DNA from: Akebia trifoliata
Lineage: Eukaryota > Streptophyta > Magnoliopsida > Ranunculales > Lardizabalaceae
Direction of reading: 5' to 3'
DNA: 64,000 bases
Assembly (NCBI GenBank): GCA_017979445.1
Contig: CM030711.1
Coordinates: forward strand, 2,728,001-2,792,000
The translations under genes were made by a program, and so were the position numbers. Each line of letters opens with the position of its first letter. Position 1 is the first letter of the stretch. The notes under the pieces are model-generated. The model did no database searches and was not told where the DNA came from. It saw only the letters and a list, made by a program, of their open reading frames with translations. This document shows positions 45,062 to 56,227 of this stretch, piece by piece.

Positions 45062-46516
45062 TGTAGATAAAAAAATTTGCTCTACCTCGGGATCCTCACT
45101 GATAAAAGTACTCTCCGTTTTCTGTGCTCCTGAGAGGACTTGCTACAAAACTACTTTGACGCCCAAGTTAGAATTTCTAGCACAAGAAGTGTAGAGTATT
45201 TTTAGAGAGGGAATTGCATGCCTTTTTGGCGTGACGTGCCTTTGTATTTATAGGGATTTTTGCCCTTAGATTTTCCTGGATTTTCTCTATGATTCTCGTC
45301 TGAGTGGTTACGCCCGTTCAAGGATTTGCCATGATTTTCATGAAAGCAATTACACATTCTGTGTCTTATGGGGTTTGTTCCGAGCTCCATACTTTTGAGA
45401 CCTGGCAAACCGTCTTACCATTAGGTTGGATGATCGGTTAGGTCATCATGTAATTCGGTTCTTTAGCTAATATTCCTCGAGATTGTCACGTGTCACTTGC
45501 TCAAGAAATATCCTCCTAAACGTTATTTATTTTACAATACCTTTTTTTATATTTGAACAATGATGAAGTGGCCTCTGTAGACACCCCATTTTCGCCTTAA
45601 AATAATGCAGAAAATAAATACCTTTTTTTTATTTGAACAATGCTGAAGTGGCCTCTATAAACACCTCATTTTCGCCTCAAAACAATGTGGAAGAAAGAAC
45701 AGTCCAAGAGAGCATTTTCGCCTCGAAACAATGCGGAAGAAAGAACAGTCCAAAGGAACAACACGCAATGCCATTCACACCTTAACATTGAATAGTGGTG
45801 ACTTTTAAACTCATGAAGACGAGGTCCAACTCAAGAGTCTCGCACTTGTCTACAACCTCAAGATTGGACCTCACATCGCACACTTTGATATCATGATAAG
45901 TTTGAAATCCAACTCAAAACCAATTGACAATGAGTAAATAGGCCTAAGAGCTTATAAGAAGAGAAACAAAGCAATGCATATCTGATGTGGGATTGAACTC
46001 AACACAATATTCGATTTTGGGTGTGGGGAGCTCAGACTCCTTTCCTGGAGCACAATACACCTTGGTGTAAGGAGTTCTACTCCTCCTTCGTCCACATGTA
46101 GGGAGCCCAGCTCCCTTGGCCAAATCCACATTTTTTTAAAATCATGATAACGAGCTGTCTTGCTTTTTCAAGTCTAATCACAATATTCATTATTAGGCTC
46201 ATTCATCGATCCACCTTGTGATCTCTAATAATATTTATTAGATGTTATAATATTTTTTTACAGGTAGCAGGTATGCTTATCTCAAGATGACACATGCATG
46301 TTATTGCATAAAATCATATTTTTTTTGTTTCTATCTACACTCCCATTTAAAACTAATGGATCTGCTTGGTAGAGCTTTCATGCATTATGCTAAGAGAGAG
46401 AGAGAGGAAAATCAAAGGAAACTTCTTAAAAGCTTAGACATATAAGAGAAGATTAATATAAATCATTTAGTTAACTTTCCTACCATAGACTTGAATACTG
46501 AATCACTATAATTTAA
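45062..46516. other. spacer with short tandem duplications and MITE remnant
   Basis: No gene supported. About 45545-45755 holds tandem repeats of a unit with TTTGAACAATGMTGAAGTGG, CCTCTRTARACACC and ATTTTCGCCTYRAAACAATG, and further partial repeats with GGAAGAAAGAACAGTCCAA. About 45851-45892 is a solitary arm of a family A element (CTCAAGATTGGACCTCACAT). About 45080-45500 could be a decayed LTR (TTTGTATTTATAGGGATTTT), but no partner is seen. Confidence 0.5.
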
Positions 46517-46752
46517 CCCCAAGGGCTTGGCTTGGTCTAGTGGGCAAGCCAAGCCAAGCCTTGATAAGCTCCTCAGGAAGGGTAGGTACAGTATTCGAAA
46601 CCCATGAAACAATGAATTCCTTGGGCCACCGTCTAAGGTTCGATTGATCCTCGACTCAACTAGTTACATGTACGACTTTCCAAGTGGACAGTGCTTACAA
46701 CCGTGGGATTAATCTCACCAAAAAGGTGGGGATACCCATGATAAGCAATAAA
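46517..46752 (+). mobile_element. tRNA-derived SINE copy, fullest example
   Basis: CCCCAAGGGCTTGGCTTGGT and CTAGTGGGCAAGCC (A box region), GATAAGCTCCTCAGGAAGGG, GTATTCGAAACCC (B box), AATGAATTCCTTGGGCCACC, CTCGACTCAACTAGTTAC, GACTTTCCAAGTGGACAGTG, GTGGGATTAATCTCACC, GGTGGGGATACCCATGATAA, then an A-rich tail. The pol III promoter spacing and poly-A end fit a tRNA-derived SINE. Confidence 0.85.
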
Positions 46753-47309
46753 AAGAAAAAAAGAATCACTATAATTTCATTTGAATAACAAATCTACAAT
46801 AATAAATATCTTATCGACGTGCAATGGAGCAGGTTTGGTAAATAATTGAGAATCATTGATAGAATGAGGCTTAAGATTACCAAATGCATGAGTTGCCCAA
46901 TTATATTGTAGGGCTGTTATAAACAATCAGATAAACTTGTGGAGGATTTCGAGCTCATTTTGAATAAGGAATCTCAAGAGGTGAGCTCGTTTATTGATTC
47001 AAAACGTTCGATCTTTATCTCCTTTTCTTAACAAAGAGAGAACTAGACCTAATAAAGTCTTCGACCCAGCAAGCAGGGCTTAGTCGGGTCATGTTGTAGC
47101 GCACCAATAGAAAATGTAGGTCAATACGTGAAGATTGAAAGCCGTAGCACACCAATAGCAAGCCCTAACCCCCAAGCGTGGGGTGGAAGCAAATCAGGTT
47201 ATTCCTTTTGGGACCAATAACTAGTTATTTTGGTAACAATTTAGGGAGAGTTCGTATCAAACAAGGGCAGCTCATCTAAGAGATGGCCATATAGAAAGAA
47301 TGAAGATCA
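46753..47309. other. spacer without recognised gene
   Basis: Contains a local repeat of GTAGCRCACCAATAGAAA/CAAG at about 47096 and 47154. Nothing else is recognised. Confidence 0.5.
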
Positions 47310-47518
47310 TCCCAGCAGCTTTGGGCAATGGCCCATTTAATAACATAATGATTATAATATGGGCCTAAAAATTTACCCATTTTATCACCCAATAGGCTTT
47401 GGGCTATGGCCCATTTAAAACCTTATGATCATTATATGGGCTCAAAATTAGCAATTTTTTCTATTCCAAAGTCCAAATCTCTCTCTCTCTATCTCTCTGG
47501 GTGTGTGAGGAGGGAAAT
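47310..47518 (+). promoter_or_regulatory. promoter with several site II (TGGGCY) elements and CT-rich leader
   Basis: TGGGCC or its complement occurs at about 47329-47334, 47360-47365 and 47408-47413, and TGGGCT at about 47437-47442. Such site II elements, bound by TCP factors, are common upstream of plant genes for organelle and ribosomal proteins. A CTCTCTCTCTCTATCTCTCT leader at 47480-47499 precedes the start codon. Confidence 0.6.
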
Positions 47519-47956
47519 ATGTTAGGGTTTGCAGTGGGTTTCCCACCAATTCCATTAATTGCCAGAGCTCTCCCTACCCATTCGAATAATTCCCGAATTG
47601 CCCCTTCAATCTTCACCAAAACCCCAACAAAAAACCTCAGAAATCGGAGAAGATTTGTGGTTTTTGCTGAAGATAATAATGGGTTAAGCAAGGACTCAAA
47701 GAAGAGAGAAAATGGAAACAATGGTGAAGAGGATTTGAAAAGGGATCAACAGCCTTTATTCAATCTGAAGTGGAAAGATCTTCTTGACCCAAATCCCGAT
47801 AACATCCTAGCCATCGGATTAACGGGTCTCCTCGCATGGGCAAGTGTTCAAGTCCTCTGGCAACTCTTCTTCATCTCTCTTGCAATACTTGTAGCTGCTC
47901 TCAAGTACTCTTTCATTGCTGCTTTTCTTATCTTCATTCTTATTACCCTTCTTTGA
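47519..47956 (+). CDS. small membrane protein with predicted plastid transit peptide
   Basis: A 145-aa intronless protein of unknown function. The first ~50 residues are rich in Ser, Thr, Asn and Arg with few acidic residues (MLGFAVGFPPIPLIARALPT at the start, RNRRRFVVFA before the likely cleavage region), as in plastid transit peptides. A charged linker (51-80) is followed by FNLKWKDLLDPNPDNILAIG (81-100) and two hydrophobic segments at about 96-113 and 114-145, ending IFILITLL at the very C-terminus. I recognise this as a conserved plant uncharacterised protein type but cannot name a function. The start at 47519 is the first ATG after the CT-rich leader. Site II promoter elements upstream fit a nuclear gene for an organelle protein. 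Its 5' part is duplicated as a pseudogene at 44745-45025. Confidence 0.85.
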   Translation: MLGFAVGFPPIPLIARALPTHSNNSRIAPSIFTKTPTKNLRNRRRFVVFAEDNNGLSKDSKKRENGNNGEEDLKRDQQPLFNLKWKDLLDPNPDNILAIGLTGLLAWASVQVLWQLFFISLAILVAALKYSFIAAFLIFILITLL

Positions 47957-48351
47957 GTGTAAATTGGTTCTGCTTTAGAAATTATATATAGTGGTTGATG
48001 GGTACTTCTCTTTACATTGTATATTGGTTTGTTGCCTTGTATGTATATCCCATCTTTTTTATTTATTTATTATTTATTTTTATTTTATATAATTTTCAAT
48101 CCTAACTAATTAACTTTTACCATTTTTTTAAAAAGAAATTTGGGAATTTTGAGGAGATGGAATGTGACCCATATGGTATAGAACCCAATAAATTTTAAGG
48201 TCTCTCTAAGGTGGGTATATTTAATCCATTAATTTTTATTTTTATTTTTGTTCTTTGTGTTCTAATGAAATCTAACATCTTTATAGTAAGTAGCGTTGGA
48301 AATCCATAGATGATGAATTCTATTGTCTTATGATGCCGAGTTTGCCTTACC

Positions 48352-48530
48352 CACACAGATGTTGAAAAGCCCTATGTGCAACTGGTTGAGTCGAGGGTCA
48401 ACTGGACCTGGAGGGTGGCCCTAAGGAATTCATTGCTTCGTGGGGTTTCAAACACTTGACCTACCCTTCCTGAGGAGTTTATCAAGCCTCGGCTTGCCAC
48501 TAGGCCAACCCCTTGGGGTTACATACTTTA
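48352..48530 (-). mobile_element. tRNA-derived SINE copy (minus orientation), 3'-truncated
   Basis: On the minus strand: TAACCCCAAGGGGTTGGCCT, AGTGGCAAGCCGAGGCTTGA, AAACTCCTCAGGAAGGGTAG, GTCAAGTGTTTGAAACCCC, AATGAATTCCTTAGGGCC and CTCGACTCAACCAGTTGC. The 3' part beyond TAGGGCTTTTC is missing. Confidence 0.8.
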
Positions 48531-51077
48531 GAGGTTAAGTTCTACACTTAAAAGCATAATATCTGGAATCCCAGCTTGCCTGCAGGACTCAGCACTTTGC
48601 TTGACTTTTAGAATCCGAGTTTCCACCCAATTGGATTCTATTCATTTCAAGATCATGGGATTTGGTTTGGCATTGAGAAAAAAGTTAGATTCCACCTGAC
48701 TTGGTAAGTAGGAGAATCTATATGTTTAGAGTATGGGATTCTACTCTATCATGAAATTTCACCCAATTTAGAAAATGCAAGATTCTACTTGACTTTAGGG
48801 AATGTGAGATTCCACTGGACATATAGTATGCAATATTCTACTTGAATTTAGAGGATATGAGCTTTTACTCATGGTGGGAGACTGGGAGTGGGATCATCAC
48901 CGTAGTAGGAACGGGAATTAAAAATCCCATTCATAATATTGTGATTCACATGGTGTCTATTGGACTGTACAAGGTGGATTTTTCCCAACTTACATGTCGA
49001 CTCCTCTCAACTTCTTGGGTGTTTATATCTAGCTGAACTTATCTCTAGGTGACACGCGCCCATGCCCAGTCTTTGTTTAAGTGTGATAGGCTTGCACTGC
49101 AGAGAAGTGTATTTGGTAACCCAACTCTTGTCAATATGGAGATTAGTGCATGAAGAGAAGCTTTTCGTTCTTTCTTCCATCATGGAGTTTGCATGTTATA
49201 TCTAAAGATATTGAGAGTAGCCAAAGTAGTGAAGTAAAAGGGACAAGTATTAGGGATTCAAAACATTTGTTGCAAGTGCGTTGCTTAGTTGGTTAAGTCT
49301 ATGGGTGATGATAACAAGAGCAATCTGGCCAGCATGAGTTACTAATCTCATTAAAAAACATGTATTATTAAAAAAAAAAAAGCAATATTTGTTGATGGCT
49401 AATTGGATATAGCAAATATTTGTGATACTAGTGACGTAGTAAATGGTATCAAATGAGGGATAGTCAGCATCAAAACAGTCATGTATGAGGTAAAAAATTA
49501 CTGGCCAAGTCACTTATTAAAGTATTTATCAACATGTACCTGTTTTGGTATTTATTTCTTTTTTACCAAAAACAGGTATACGCTGCTTGGTAGCTTTTGC
49601 AATTTTACCTTTTTTTTTGCCTTCTTGTGAACCTCAAATAAAAGACTGTCTTTTGCAAACTTATGAAAAAACCATAATTATATTTAGGATTTAAGATTTC
49701 TCAAGAGCTTGAAAATAAGGGGATAGAATTGGGTACATTTATGAAAAACATCAATCAATTTACATGAATTTGAAAAGAAAGGGTATAAAGGTGATTCTAG
49801 TTTAATATTATAACATAGATATCCATCTTGGTAAAAATAAATAAATAGCAAAATGGGCCAATAATTTCGGCGAAGTAAACTTTTGGTGACTTTTCCAAAA
49901 CTTTCTCTTGCCAAATTATTCCCAAACCCCGACTTTGTCACTATGATTATAAGTAATCAGCTATTGTACTATAATGCAAAGTAGAAACAAATAGGGGGAT
50001 AAAGAGTCTCCATTTGTGTACATATGGCACACTCAGATTCATTTTACAGCTTAGCACAGATTTTTATTAACAGCAACGTTCAGGTTTGTATAGAGTAGAA
50101 AGATTATATGCACCTTTTCCACATCTACTTTTAAGTAATCAAATGTCGGTCCTTTTTTTTTAACCCCTTTTGAATACAATGGAATGGTTAACTGAACAAC
50201 ATAAAGTATCATCAATTGATCGTTGAGGAAACAACCTTAGAAGATTCCTGAGAAGCCGGTCAATCCCAATGCTTTCTATGCTCCAATCAGACAAACTACT
50301 ATAGAAATCCTCACTTGTAAAATACTTCATCACGAGGAAGTTAACTGTTGATATTTAGTCTGTAGAGGGGTCTTCTTGTTCAAGATAACGGGAAGATGTT
50401 TTTTCGAATCTTTTGTTGCATTGATGAGGATGACCAAAAACACATCGAATTCAACATCGAAATGATGTGTGACAACGCTTCCACTTTTTATAGAGTTGAA
50501 ATGGATGTGAACCTCTCACTTTTCCCACCACTCAAACGATGGCACGATATTTTCGGTAACTTGACCCTTGGTGCCATCTGAGTTCGCCATGGGTGGTGAA
50601 TATCATTTTCGAGTATCTGACTCTGACTCATTCCTCCTGCAATATAATTTTATCGACTCTTAATTGTAAAATAAAATAATGTCAAAAAAAATATGGCAAA
50701 TCATTCTATTTAACTGAATAAGAAAAAAAAGCATGACTAAAATGATCTTATCTTTTGTCTAATTCCATTTCATATGTAATTGGATTACCTGTAATTGGAT
50801 TCCTGATTGTGTCACCACATGGATTCGCAGCTTTGAAAATGCTATTCACAGCTTTTCATCTACTAAGGTACAAAGGGTTCACATCCTCCATCTTGGATTT
50901 GTTCTTGTCCATCTAGAATAGATCCTCCACAAACAAAATCGCACATGATACAATGGAAGAACACAGCAGATCTTGAATACAGGATCACAATCCTGAAGCC
51001 AACTCGTCTAATAGCGTCAACCAAGTTAATTGGCAGTTAGGCTGCCATTAAATCGTTAAGACCCTTCATCGTCAAAA
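48531..51077. other. spacer and 3' flank of the PPR gene
   Basis: At about 48590-48860 there is a loose array of GATTCTACTTGACTTTAG-like repeats. No convincing gene. Open frames at 48842 and 50396 lack family features. The last few hundred bases before 51078 are likely 3' UTR of the PPR gene. Confidence 0.5.
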
Positions 51078-53861
51078 TTACCAATAATCCTCACAAGAAC
51101 ATGAACCGTCTCGGAAATGGTGGAATCTATTCCTATCTCTAATAACAATCTCCCTTTGAGTAACTTTGGACATGAACTTAGTAAAAGTATGACAGTCCCC
51201 ACAAATACGAAGGTTCTTCATAATCTGGATTAGTGTCCCGTGTGGTGTGTTCAAGACACCATAAGCAATCGCAAGCTTCTCACTGTGATATAGGAGCACA
51301 TTCTCCTTCTGCTCCTCCTCCACATCATGAAGAACGAAGCTTGTGTCGGGAACATAACCAGTTGCCATTAGTAACCTGTAAAACTCCTTCAGTGTCGAGT
51401 TAATCGCCTCTGTTTGGTCATGGGTCTTATCCCCATTGACGAAATAATGCAGCTTATTCTTGACCTGGATCCAACTAATTCCCGGTTCCTTGGTCACACC
51501 CCGATCTCTCATCAACTTCCGTACTCCCTCCACTTCGTCCCACATGCCTAGAGATGCATAGATGTTTGACAGCAAGACATAGTTACCAGAATTCTGTGGA
51601 TCCAATTCAAACAGCCTTTCAGCGGCTCGTTGGCCGATCTCAATGTTTCGATGGATCCTACAAGCACCAAGAAGAGCCGCCCACACCACAGAATCGGGTT
51701 CAATTGGCATGTTATCAATTAATGTCTCAGCTTCAGAAAGTTGCCCGGCCCGGCCAAGAAGGTCCACCATACAAGCATAGTGTTCCTCCACTGCCATGAT
51801 TCCATAATCTCGGCTCATGGATTTGAAGTAACTCCACCCTTCATCAACCAGCCCTGCATGGCTACAAGCACATAAGACACTCACAAAACTGACTGGGTTA
51901 GGTAGGACACCTTCAGCCTTCATTTCTTCAAAGATCTCCACCGCTTCTCTTCCAAACCCATTTTGGGCACAACCAGCTAAAATTGCATTCCATGTGATTA
52001 CATCACACTCGGGCATCTCCTTAAAAACCCAAAGTCCATCCCTGCAGCCACACTTAAAATACATTGTAACGAGGGCATTGCCCACAAAGATATCATAATC
52101 AAGTCTGAGTTTAAATATCAAGCCATGGATCTGTTTGCCAAGCTTTGTCGCACCGAATCTTGCACATGCACTGAGCAGACCAGTCACAGTTGATGACGTT
52201 GGTTTAATCCCTGAGGCCAACATGTCCAGAAAAAGTTCAATGGCCACATCTCCATGCCCGGCTTGCTTATAAGAAGATATCATAGCAGTCCAAGAAACAA
52301 CGTCACGTTTAGGCATCTTTCTGAAAATGCTACGGGCATCATCTAACATGTAATTCTGAGAGAGCCCTGAGATCAGAGAGTTCCAAGACACAGTATCCCT
52401 CACTCTCATTGTATTGAAGACTTGAGAAACATCTTCCATGTTCTTGCACTTAGCATACAATGAGATCAATCCGTTTCCGACAAATGGGTTGAATTGGCAT
52501 CCAACTTTAACAGCAAGTGAGTGTATCTGTCTACCCATCTCAAGATCACCAATGTTTGTACAAGCGAAGAGAGCACTGGTGAAGCTAGAATGACTTGGCA
52601 CCATTCCTGATCTATGAAGCTCAGATAACAGCTTCAATGCTTCCTCGTTCTGCCCCTTCTGTGCAAACCCAGATATCATGGCTGCCCAAGAAGCAGAATT
52701 CCTCACAGGCATCCTCAAAAACATCTCGGTTGCTTCATCAAGCATACCATTTTGGGCATACCCGGCAACCATGGCATTCCATGTGATCACATTTGGGTTT
52801 GGGATCTCTTCAAATATACGTCTCGCTTCATGAATCCTCCCATTCTGAGCATACCCAGTCATCATTGCTGTACGGGAAGCAACATATTGTTCTGGAACTC
52901 TGTCATATAGTGCAATTGCTTCGTCCAATCTACCACTCTGAGAGATGGCGGCAATCATTGTGGTCCACGAGAATTCGTTTCTCTCGGGCATGTCCTCGAA
53001 GAATCGTACCGCTGAATCTAATGCCCCGGTTCTCGAATAAGAATTCAAAATTGCAGTTCCAACAACAACATCTCTCTCATAATTAGTCTTGATAGCTAGT
53101 GTTCTTAGAATCTCAATCAAAACTAAATTGTTCAAACCCGTGATTGCTGAAAGGGCGACAACAAAGATTGACTGGTCAGGTAACAATCCACCACAATGCA
53201 TCTTCAGGAAAATATCCCATGCTTCCTCATAGTCATCAATCTGAACATACCCATTGATCATAACCATCCAAGATACTAAATTTCTATGTTGCATCTGATC
53301 GAAAAGCTCACGAGCTTCTGTCATCCGACATCTATGGCTATACCCAGTTATAACTGTGTTCCACGACACAATATTCCTATCAGGCATTTTGTCGAACAAA
53401 CATCTAGCTGAATCCAAGTCACCATTCTGCTCATACCCACTAACCATAGCGTTCCAAGATACAATATTTCTCTCTGGCATCAAATCAAACAATTTCCGCG
53501 CTTCTTCAATCATCCCATTCTTTGCATACCCGGTAACAATTGCAGTCCAAGTTCTTACGTTCTTCCCAGAAAATATGTCAAAAAGCGCTCTTGCCTCATC
53601 AATTCGTCCATTCTTAGAATACCCATTGATCATGGAATTCCAAGTGAAGGAATTTCTTTGAATCATTTCGTCGAACACTTGCCGTGCTTCTTCGATTCTT
53701 CCGAGTTCGCCCAACTCTTGAATCTTTAAGTTTAAGAGATAGAGTTCGTTCTGTGAGGTCTGGTGAATCGGAAGAGTCGAAACAGAGAGAGACCCAAAGT
53801 GGCGAAGGCGACAATGAATCATTGAACATGTTGACCATCTTCTGCATCTCAGTAAAACCAT
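51078..53861 (-). CDS. PLS-class pentatricopeptide repeat protein with DYW cytidine-deaminase domain
   Basis: An intronless 927-aa organellar RNA-editing factor type. The start is the ATG at 53861 (MVLLRCRRW), because in-frame sequence further upstream has no ATG. The N-terminus is basic and rich in Ser/Arg, suiting a mitochondrial or plastid presequence. From about residue 40 there is a continuous array of roughly twenty PPR motifs, many of the short S type (for example RNIVSWNAMVSGYEQNGDLD). E/E+ motifs follow with the conserved KEPGISWIQV. The DYW domain has HSEK (HxE zinc/catalytic motif), CGDCH (CxxC) and the terminal DYW tripeptide. The target cytidine cannot be read without a PPR-code calculation. 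No frameshift is seen. It is transcribed divergently from the CA1P phosphatase gene. Confidence 0.95.
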   Translation of the reverse strand: MVLLRCRRWSTCSMIHCRLRHFGSLSVSTLPIHQTSQNELYLLNLKIQELGELGRIEEARQVFDEMIQRNSFTWNSMINGYSKNGRIDEARALFDIFSGKNVRTWTAIVTGYAKNGMIEEARKLFDLMPERNIVSWNAMVSGYEQNGDLDSARCLFDKMPDRNIVSWNTVITGYSHRCRMTEARELFDQMQHRNLVSWMVMINGYVQIDDYEEAWDIFLKMHCGGLLPDQSIFVVALSAITGLNNLVLIEILRTLAIKTNYERDVVVGTAILNSYSRTGALDSAVRFFEDMPERNEFSWTTMIAAISQSGRLDEAIALYDRVPEQYVASRTAMMTGYAQNGRIHEARRIFEEIPNPNVITWNAMVAGYAQNGMLDEATEMFLRMPVRNSASWAAMISGFAQKGQNEEALKLLSELHRSGMVPSHSSFTSALFACTNIGDLEMGRQIHSLAVKVGCQFNPFVGNGLISLYAKCKNMEDVSQVFNTMRVRDTVSWNSLISGLSQNYMLDDARSIFRKMPKRDVVSWTAMISSYKQAGHGDVAIELFLDMLASGIKPTSSTVTGLLSACARFGATKLGKQIHGLIFKLRLDYDIFVGNALVTMYFKCGCRDGLWVFKEMPECDVITWNAILAGCAQNGFGREAVEIFEEMKAEGVLPNPVSFVSVLCACSHAGLVDEGWSYFKSMSRDYGIMAVEEHYACMVDLLGRAGQLSEAETLIDNMPIEPDSVVWAALLGACRIHRNIEIGQRAAERLFELDPQNSGNYVLLSNIYASLGMWDEVEGVRKLMRDRGVTKEPGISWIQVKNKLHYFVNGDKTHDQTEAINSTLKEFYRLLMATGYVPDTSFVLHDVEEEQKENVLLYHSEKLAIAYGVLNTPHGTLIQIMKNLRICGDCHTFTKFMSKVTQREIVIRDRNRFHHFRDGSCSCEDYW

Positions 53862-54094
53862 TAACAGATCTTTATTTGCTTTGATGGGAGTGGACACACC
53901 AGTTGTGCCAACTATTTAGAGGTTTCCCTTCGTTGAGTTGACTCGGAATACGTCGAAGTGCAAATAACAGAGTTTGGTCGTGATTCACTTGTCTCTCAGG
54001 CGGCCTTGTCTAAGGGGGATACACTACTGTGCGCCTCAAATTAGAGTCACTCGCGACTCATAAGTTAGACAAGCCCCTTCATTTTCTGGTGAAT
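53862..54094. promoter_or_regulatory. upstream flank of the PPR gene
   Basis: The short region before the hAT element at 54103 must hold the 5' leader of the leftward PPR gene. No clear TATA box or other motif is recognised. Confidence 0.3.
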
Positions 54095-54102
54095 ATTTAA
54101 GA

Positions 54103-54557
54103 TAGGACTGGGCATGATCCGAAATATATCCGAAAAAATATGAAAAATTGGATTTTCGGATTGAAATCTTATATTTGAAATAATTTTGGATTGGATTCAG
54201 ATCAACTCTAATCCATTCCAAAAAAAGCCGATCTAAGCACATTTTAATACTTCTTTATTATTATTTTTAATTTCATATATATACATATAGATAAAACGTT
54301 TTAGTCTTTTTGATTTTCCCTTATATTTGTAGTTGGAAAGTAAATTTAAACAAAAAAAATTATATGCTTTTAAAAAAAAAAACCTTGATCATTCGAAAAT
54401 AAGGCATGATCAAGTCGATTTCGGATTAAAGATGAAATGAAACAGATCGGATTTGATTCACATATTCATTAATCGGATTGGGTACATAATTAAAAAAATT
54501 TGGATCGATACTTAAGTAGTATTGATCCGATATCGAATTGATCCGTTGACGGTCCTA
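54103..54557. mobile_element. hAT-type non-autonomous element with perfect 8-bp TSD
   Basis: Starts TAGGACTGGGCATGATCCG and ends with the inverse of TAGGACCGTCAACGGATCAA. The octamer ATTTAAGA flanks both sides (54095-54102 and 54558-54565). The interior has repeated GGATTCGGAT-like and GATCCGATA motifs and no transposase. Confidence 0.87.
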
Positions 54558-55150
54558 ATTTAAGACATCACCCTATGTTTTTAAATTGATGACATATCCC
54601 TTAGACCGCGGTCTTCACTTATACATAATAGAAATTGATTTGAATACCCTCATTTTTCAACTTCAACTTTGCTTTTTTATCCCCTTAAAGACAAAATATT
54701 AAGATTGAAGACACAAGTTCAAATCTCATTGTTGATAGAGATGATTCAATAAATCATCTTGTTATTCAAGGATGAGTGGGATGTTCAATGTGAATTGCCT
54801 CGTGCACTATCTCGTTTAACAAACAAAGATGATCGATGAAATTTTGAAAATCTTGATCAAGTCAAGAAGACTTGACCAAGTCAATAGGAATTTTATTTTT
54901 TTTATTAAAATAATTGTTTTAACCAGTCATGTTGGTAACTCACCGTGTATCTTTCACATTCATTCTCCAACTTAGTCGATATTTAATATATACATTGAAA
55001 CTTACGTGGATTTTTTAGTAGATATTTTAAGTAGTGGATAGTAAAAGTACCTATGTGATACATTTTCTTAGAGATTTTTTAAGAGCTCCATTGGAGTTGC
55101 TCTAAAGGTTGAAGGTGAGGGCATTTATGTAATGTTTATTAGTAATATAA
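54558..55150. repeat. spacer, in part family H repeat
   Basis: About 54570-54700 carries TTTTTAAATTGATGACATAT, CCCTTAGACCGCGGTCTTCA and ACCCTCATTTTTCAACTTCA, in the order seen at 27400 and 55565. The rest is AT-rich spacer. Confidence 0.4.
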
Positions 55151-55159
55151 ATAGAGTTG

Positions 55160-55335
55160 TGTTGGGGTGTCACCAGATTTACTGTGATTCTCACAATTCT
55201 GACGTGGACATGCATACATAACCGTAGATGGTTTTTACTCGTATTGCAAGGAAACACATCTATGGTTATGTGCATATCCACGTCAGACTTGTGAGAATCG
55301 TAATAAATACTTTTTTGTCATTTTCACATTTTCTA
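55160..55335. mobile_element. foldback MITE, Mutator-like (family A, copy 6)
   Basis: TTTACTGTGATTCTCACAAT, CTGACGTGGACATGCATACA on the left. TATGTGCATATCCACGTCAG, ACTTGTGAGAATCGTAATAA on the right. Closest to copy 2 at 29532, with which it shares the inner arms. Terminal bases are degraded. Confidence 0.75.
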
Positions 55336-55369
55336 TATAAATAACATTGGGGCCAAAGAATAATGCTGA

Positions 55370-55930
55370 AGTGACCTTAAGATTGTACATCATATCGCAC
55401 TTTCTTGTCGTGGAAGTGTGTAGGAAGTTGGAATCATAGATGCTTTTCATCGAGATATGAATAGAAAACAACTATGATTCCTACTAGGGTTATTCATAAT
55501 GAACAATTCACAGTACAATTCACACTAGACTCGTGAAATATAATGAACCCAATGAATAATGTTAATTTAATTTATTTTTCACATAACCCTCCATGTTTTG
55601 AAGTATTTTAGATATCTTAACCAAGTTTTCAAAACTAATTGTATGCCCCCTTTGACCTTGGTCTTTTTTAATAAATTAATAAACGATTATCAAATGCCTT
55701 CATCTTCAACTTTAAATAAATCTCTTTTGTACCTTACTCTTCACTTCAACCTTCAAATGCCTTTATCTCTATCTACCCCCACGAATCGGGTTCATTCTAG
55801 AATGTTAAACCATGAATTGCAAATCTGAATTTGGATTGAACAAACTTACAAATCAAATGACATAGATTCCTACACACTTCCATGTCAAGAAAGTGCGATA
55901 TGAAGTACAATCTTGAGTTCCCTCCAACAC
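55370..55930. mobile_element. family A MITE split by a ~370-base insertion (copy 7)
   Basis: Left arm about 55370-55487: ATGCTGAAGTGACCTTAAGA, ATATCGCACTTTCTTG, TGGAAGTGTGTAGGAA, ATCGAGATATGAATAGAAA. The matching right arm appears only at about 55858-55930: ATAGATTCCTACACACTTCC, ATGTCAAGAAAGTGCGATAT, GAAGTACAATCTTGAG. The intervening DNA carries family H phrases (CCCCCTTTGACCTTGGTCTT, CAAATGCCTTCATCTTC). Confidence 0.75.
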
Positions 55931-56227
55931 TTGGGTGCGAATCCATTTGGGTTGTCTCAAAATTTTCAATAAACAGGACATTTTAACACGTGGCATATGA
56001 AGAAACCACCAATAACCTGTCACCCCGGTTATTCTGTCACCTTTATGACATTCATCATTCATGCTGATATTCCTCGAGATTCAATAGAAATTATCGATAA
56101 ACATCAAAGGCTTATGGTTGGAGATGACGATTTGCCCGATCTAACGGTAACACTTGAGGTTGAGAAGCAACTAACTTTCTTCGCGGTTCACACACTGAAG
56201 AATCAAAAATCAAATCCTCACTAAAAA

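Noticed and set aside
45080..45540. Solo LTR
   Set aside because: A TATA-like stretch and AT/GC composition suggest one, but I found no TG...CA ends, flanking 5-bp duplication or second copy, so it is kept only as a comment.
52595..53661. Plus-strand open frames opposite the PPR gene
   Set aside because: They mirror the repetitive PPR codons of the minus strand and have no family features.
55997..56224. 76-codon frame just upstream of the CA1P phosphatase gene
   Set aside because: No recognisable domain; position and composition fit its promoter and 5' leader.
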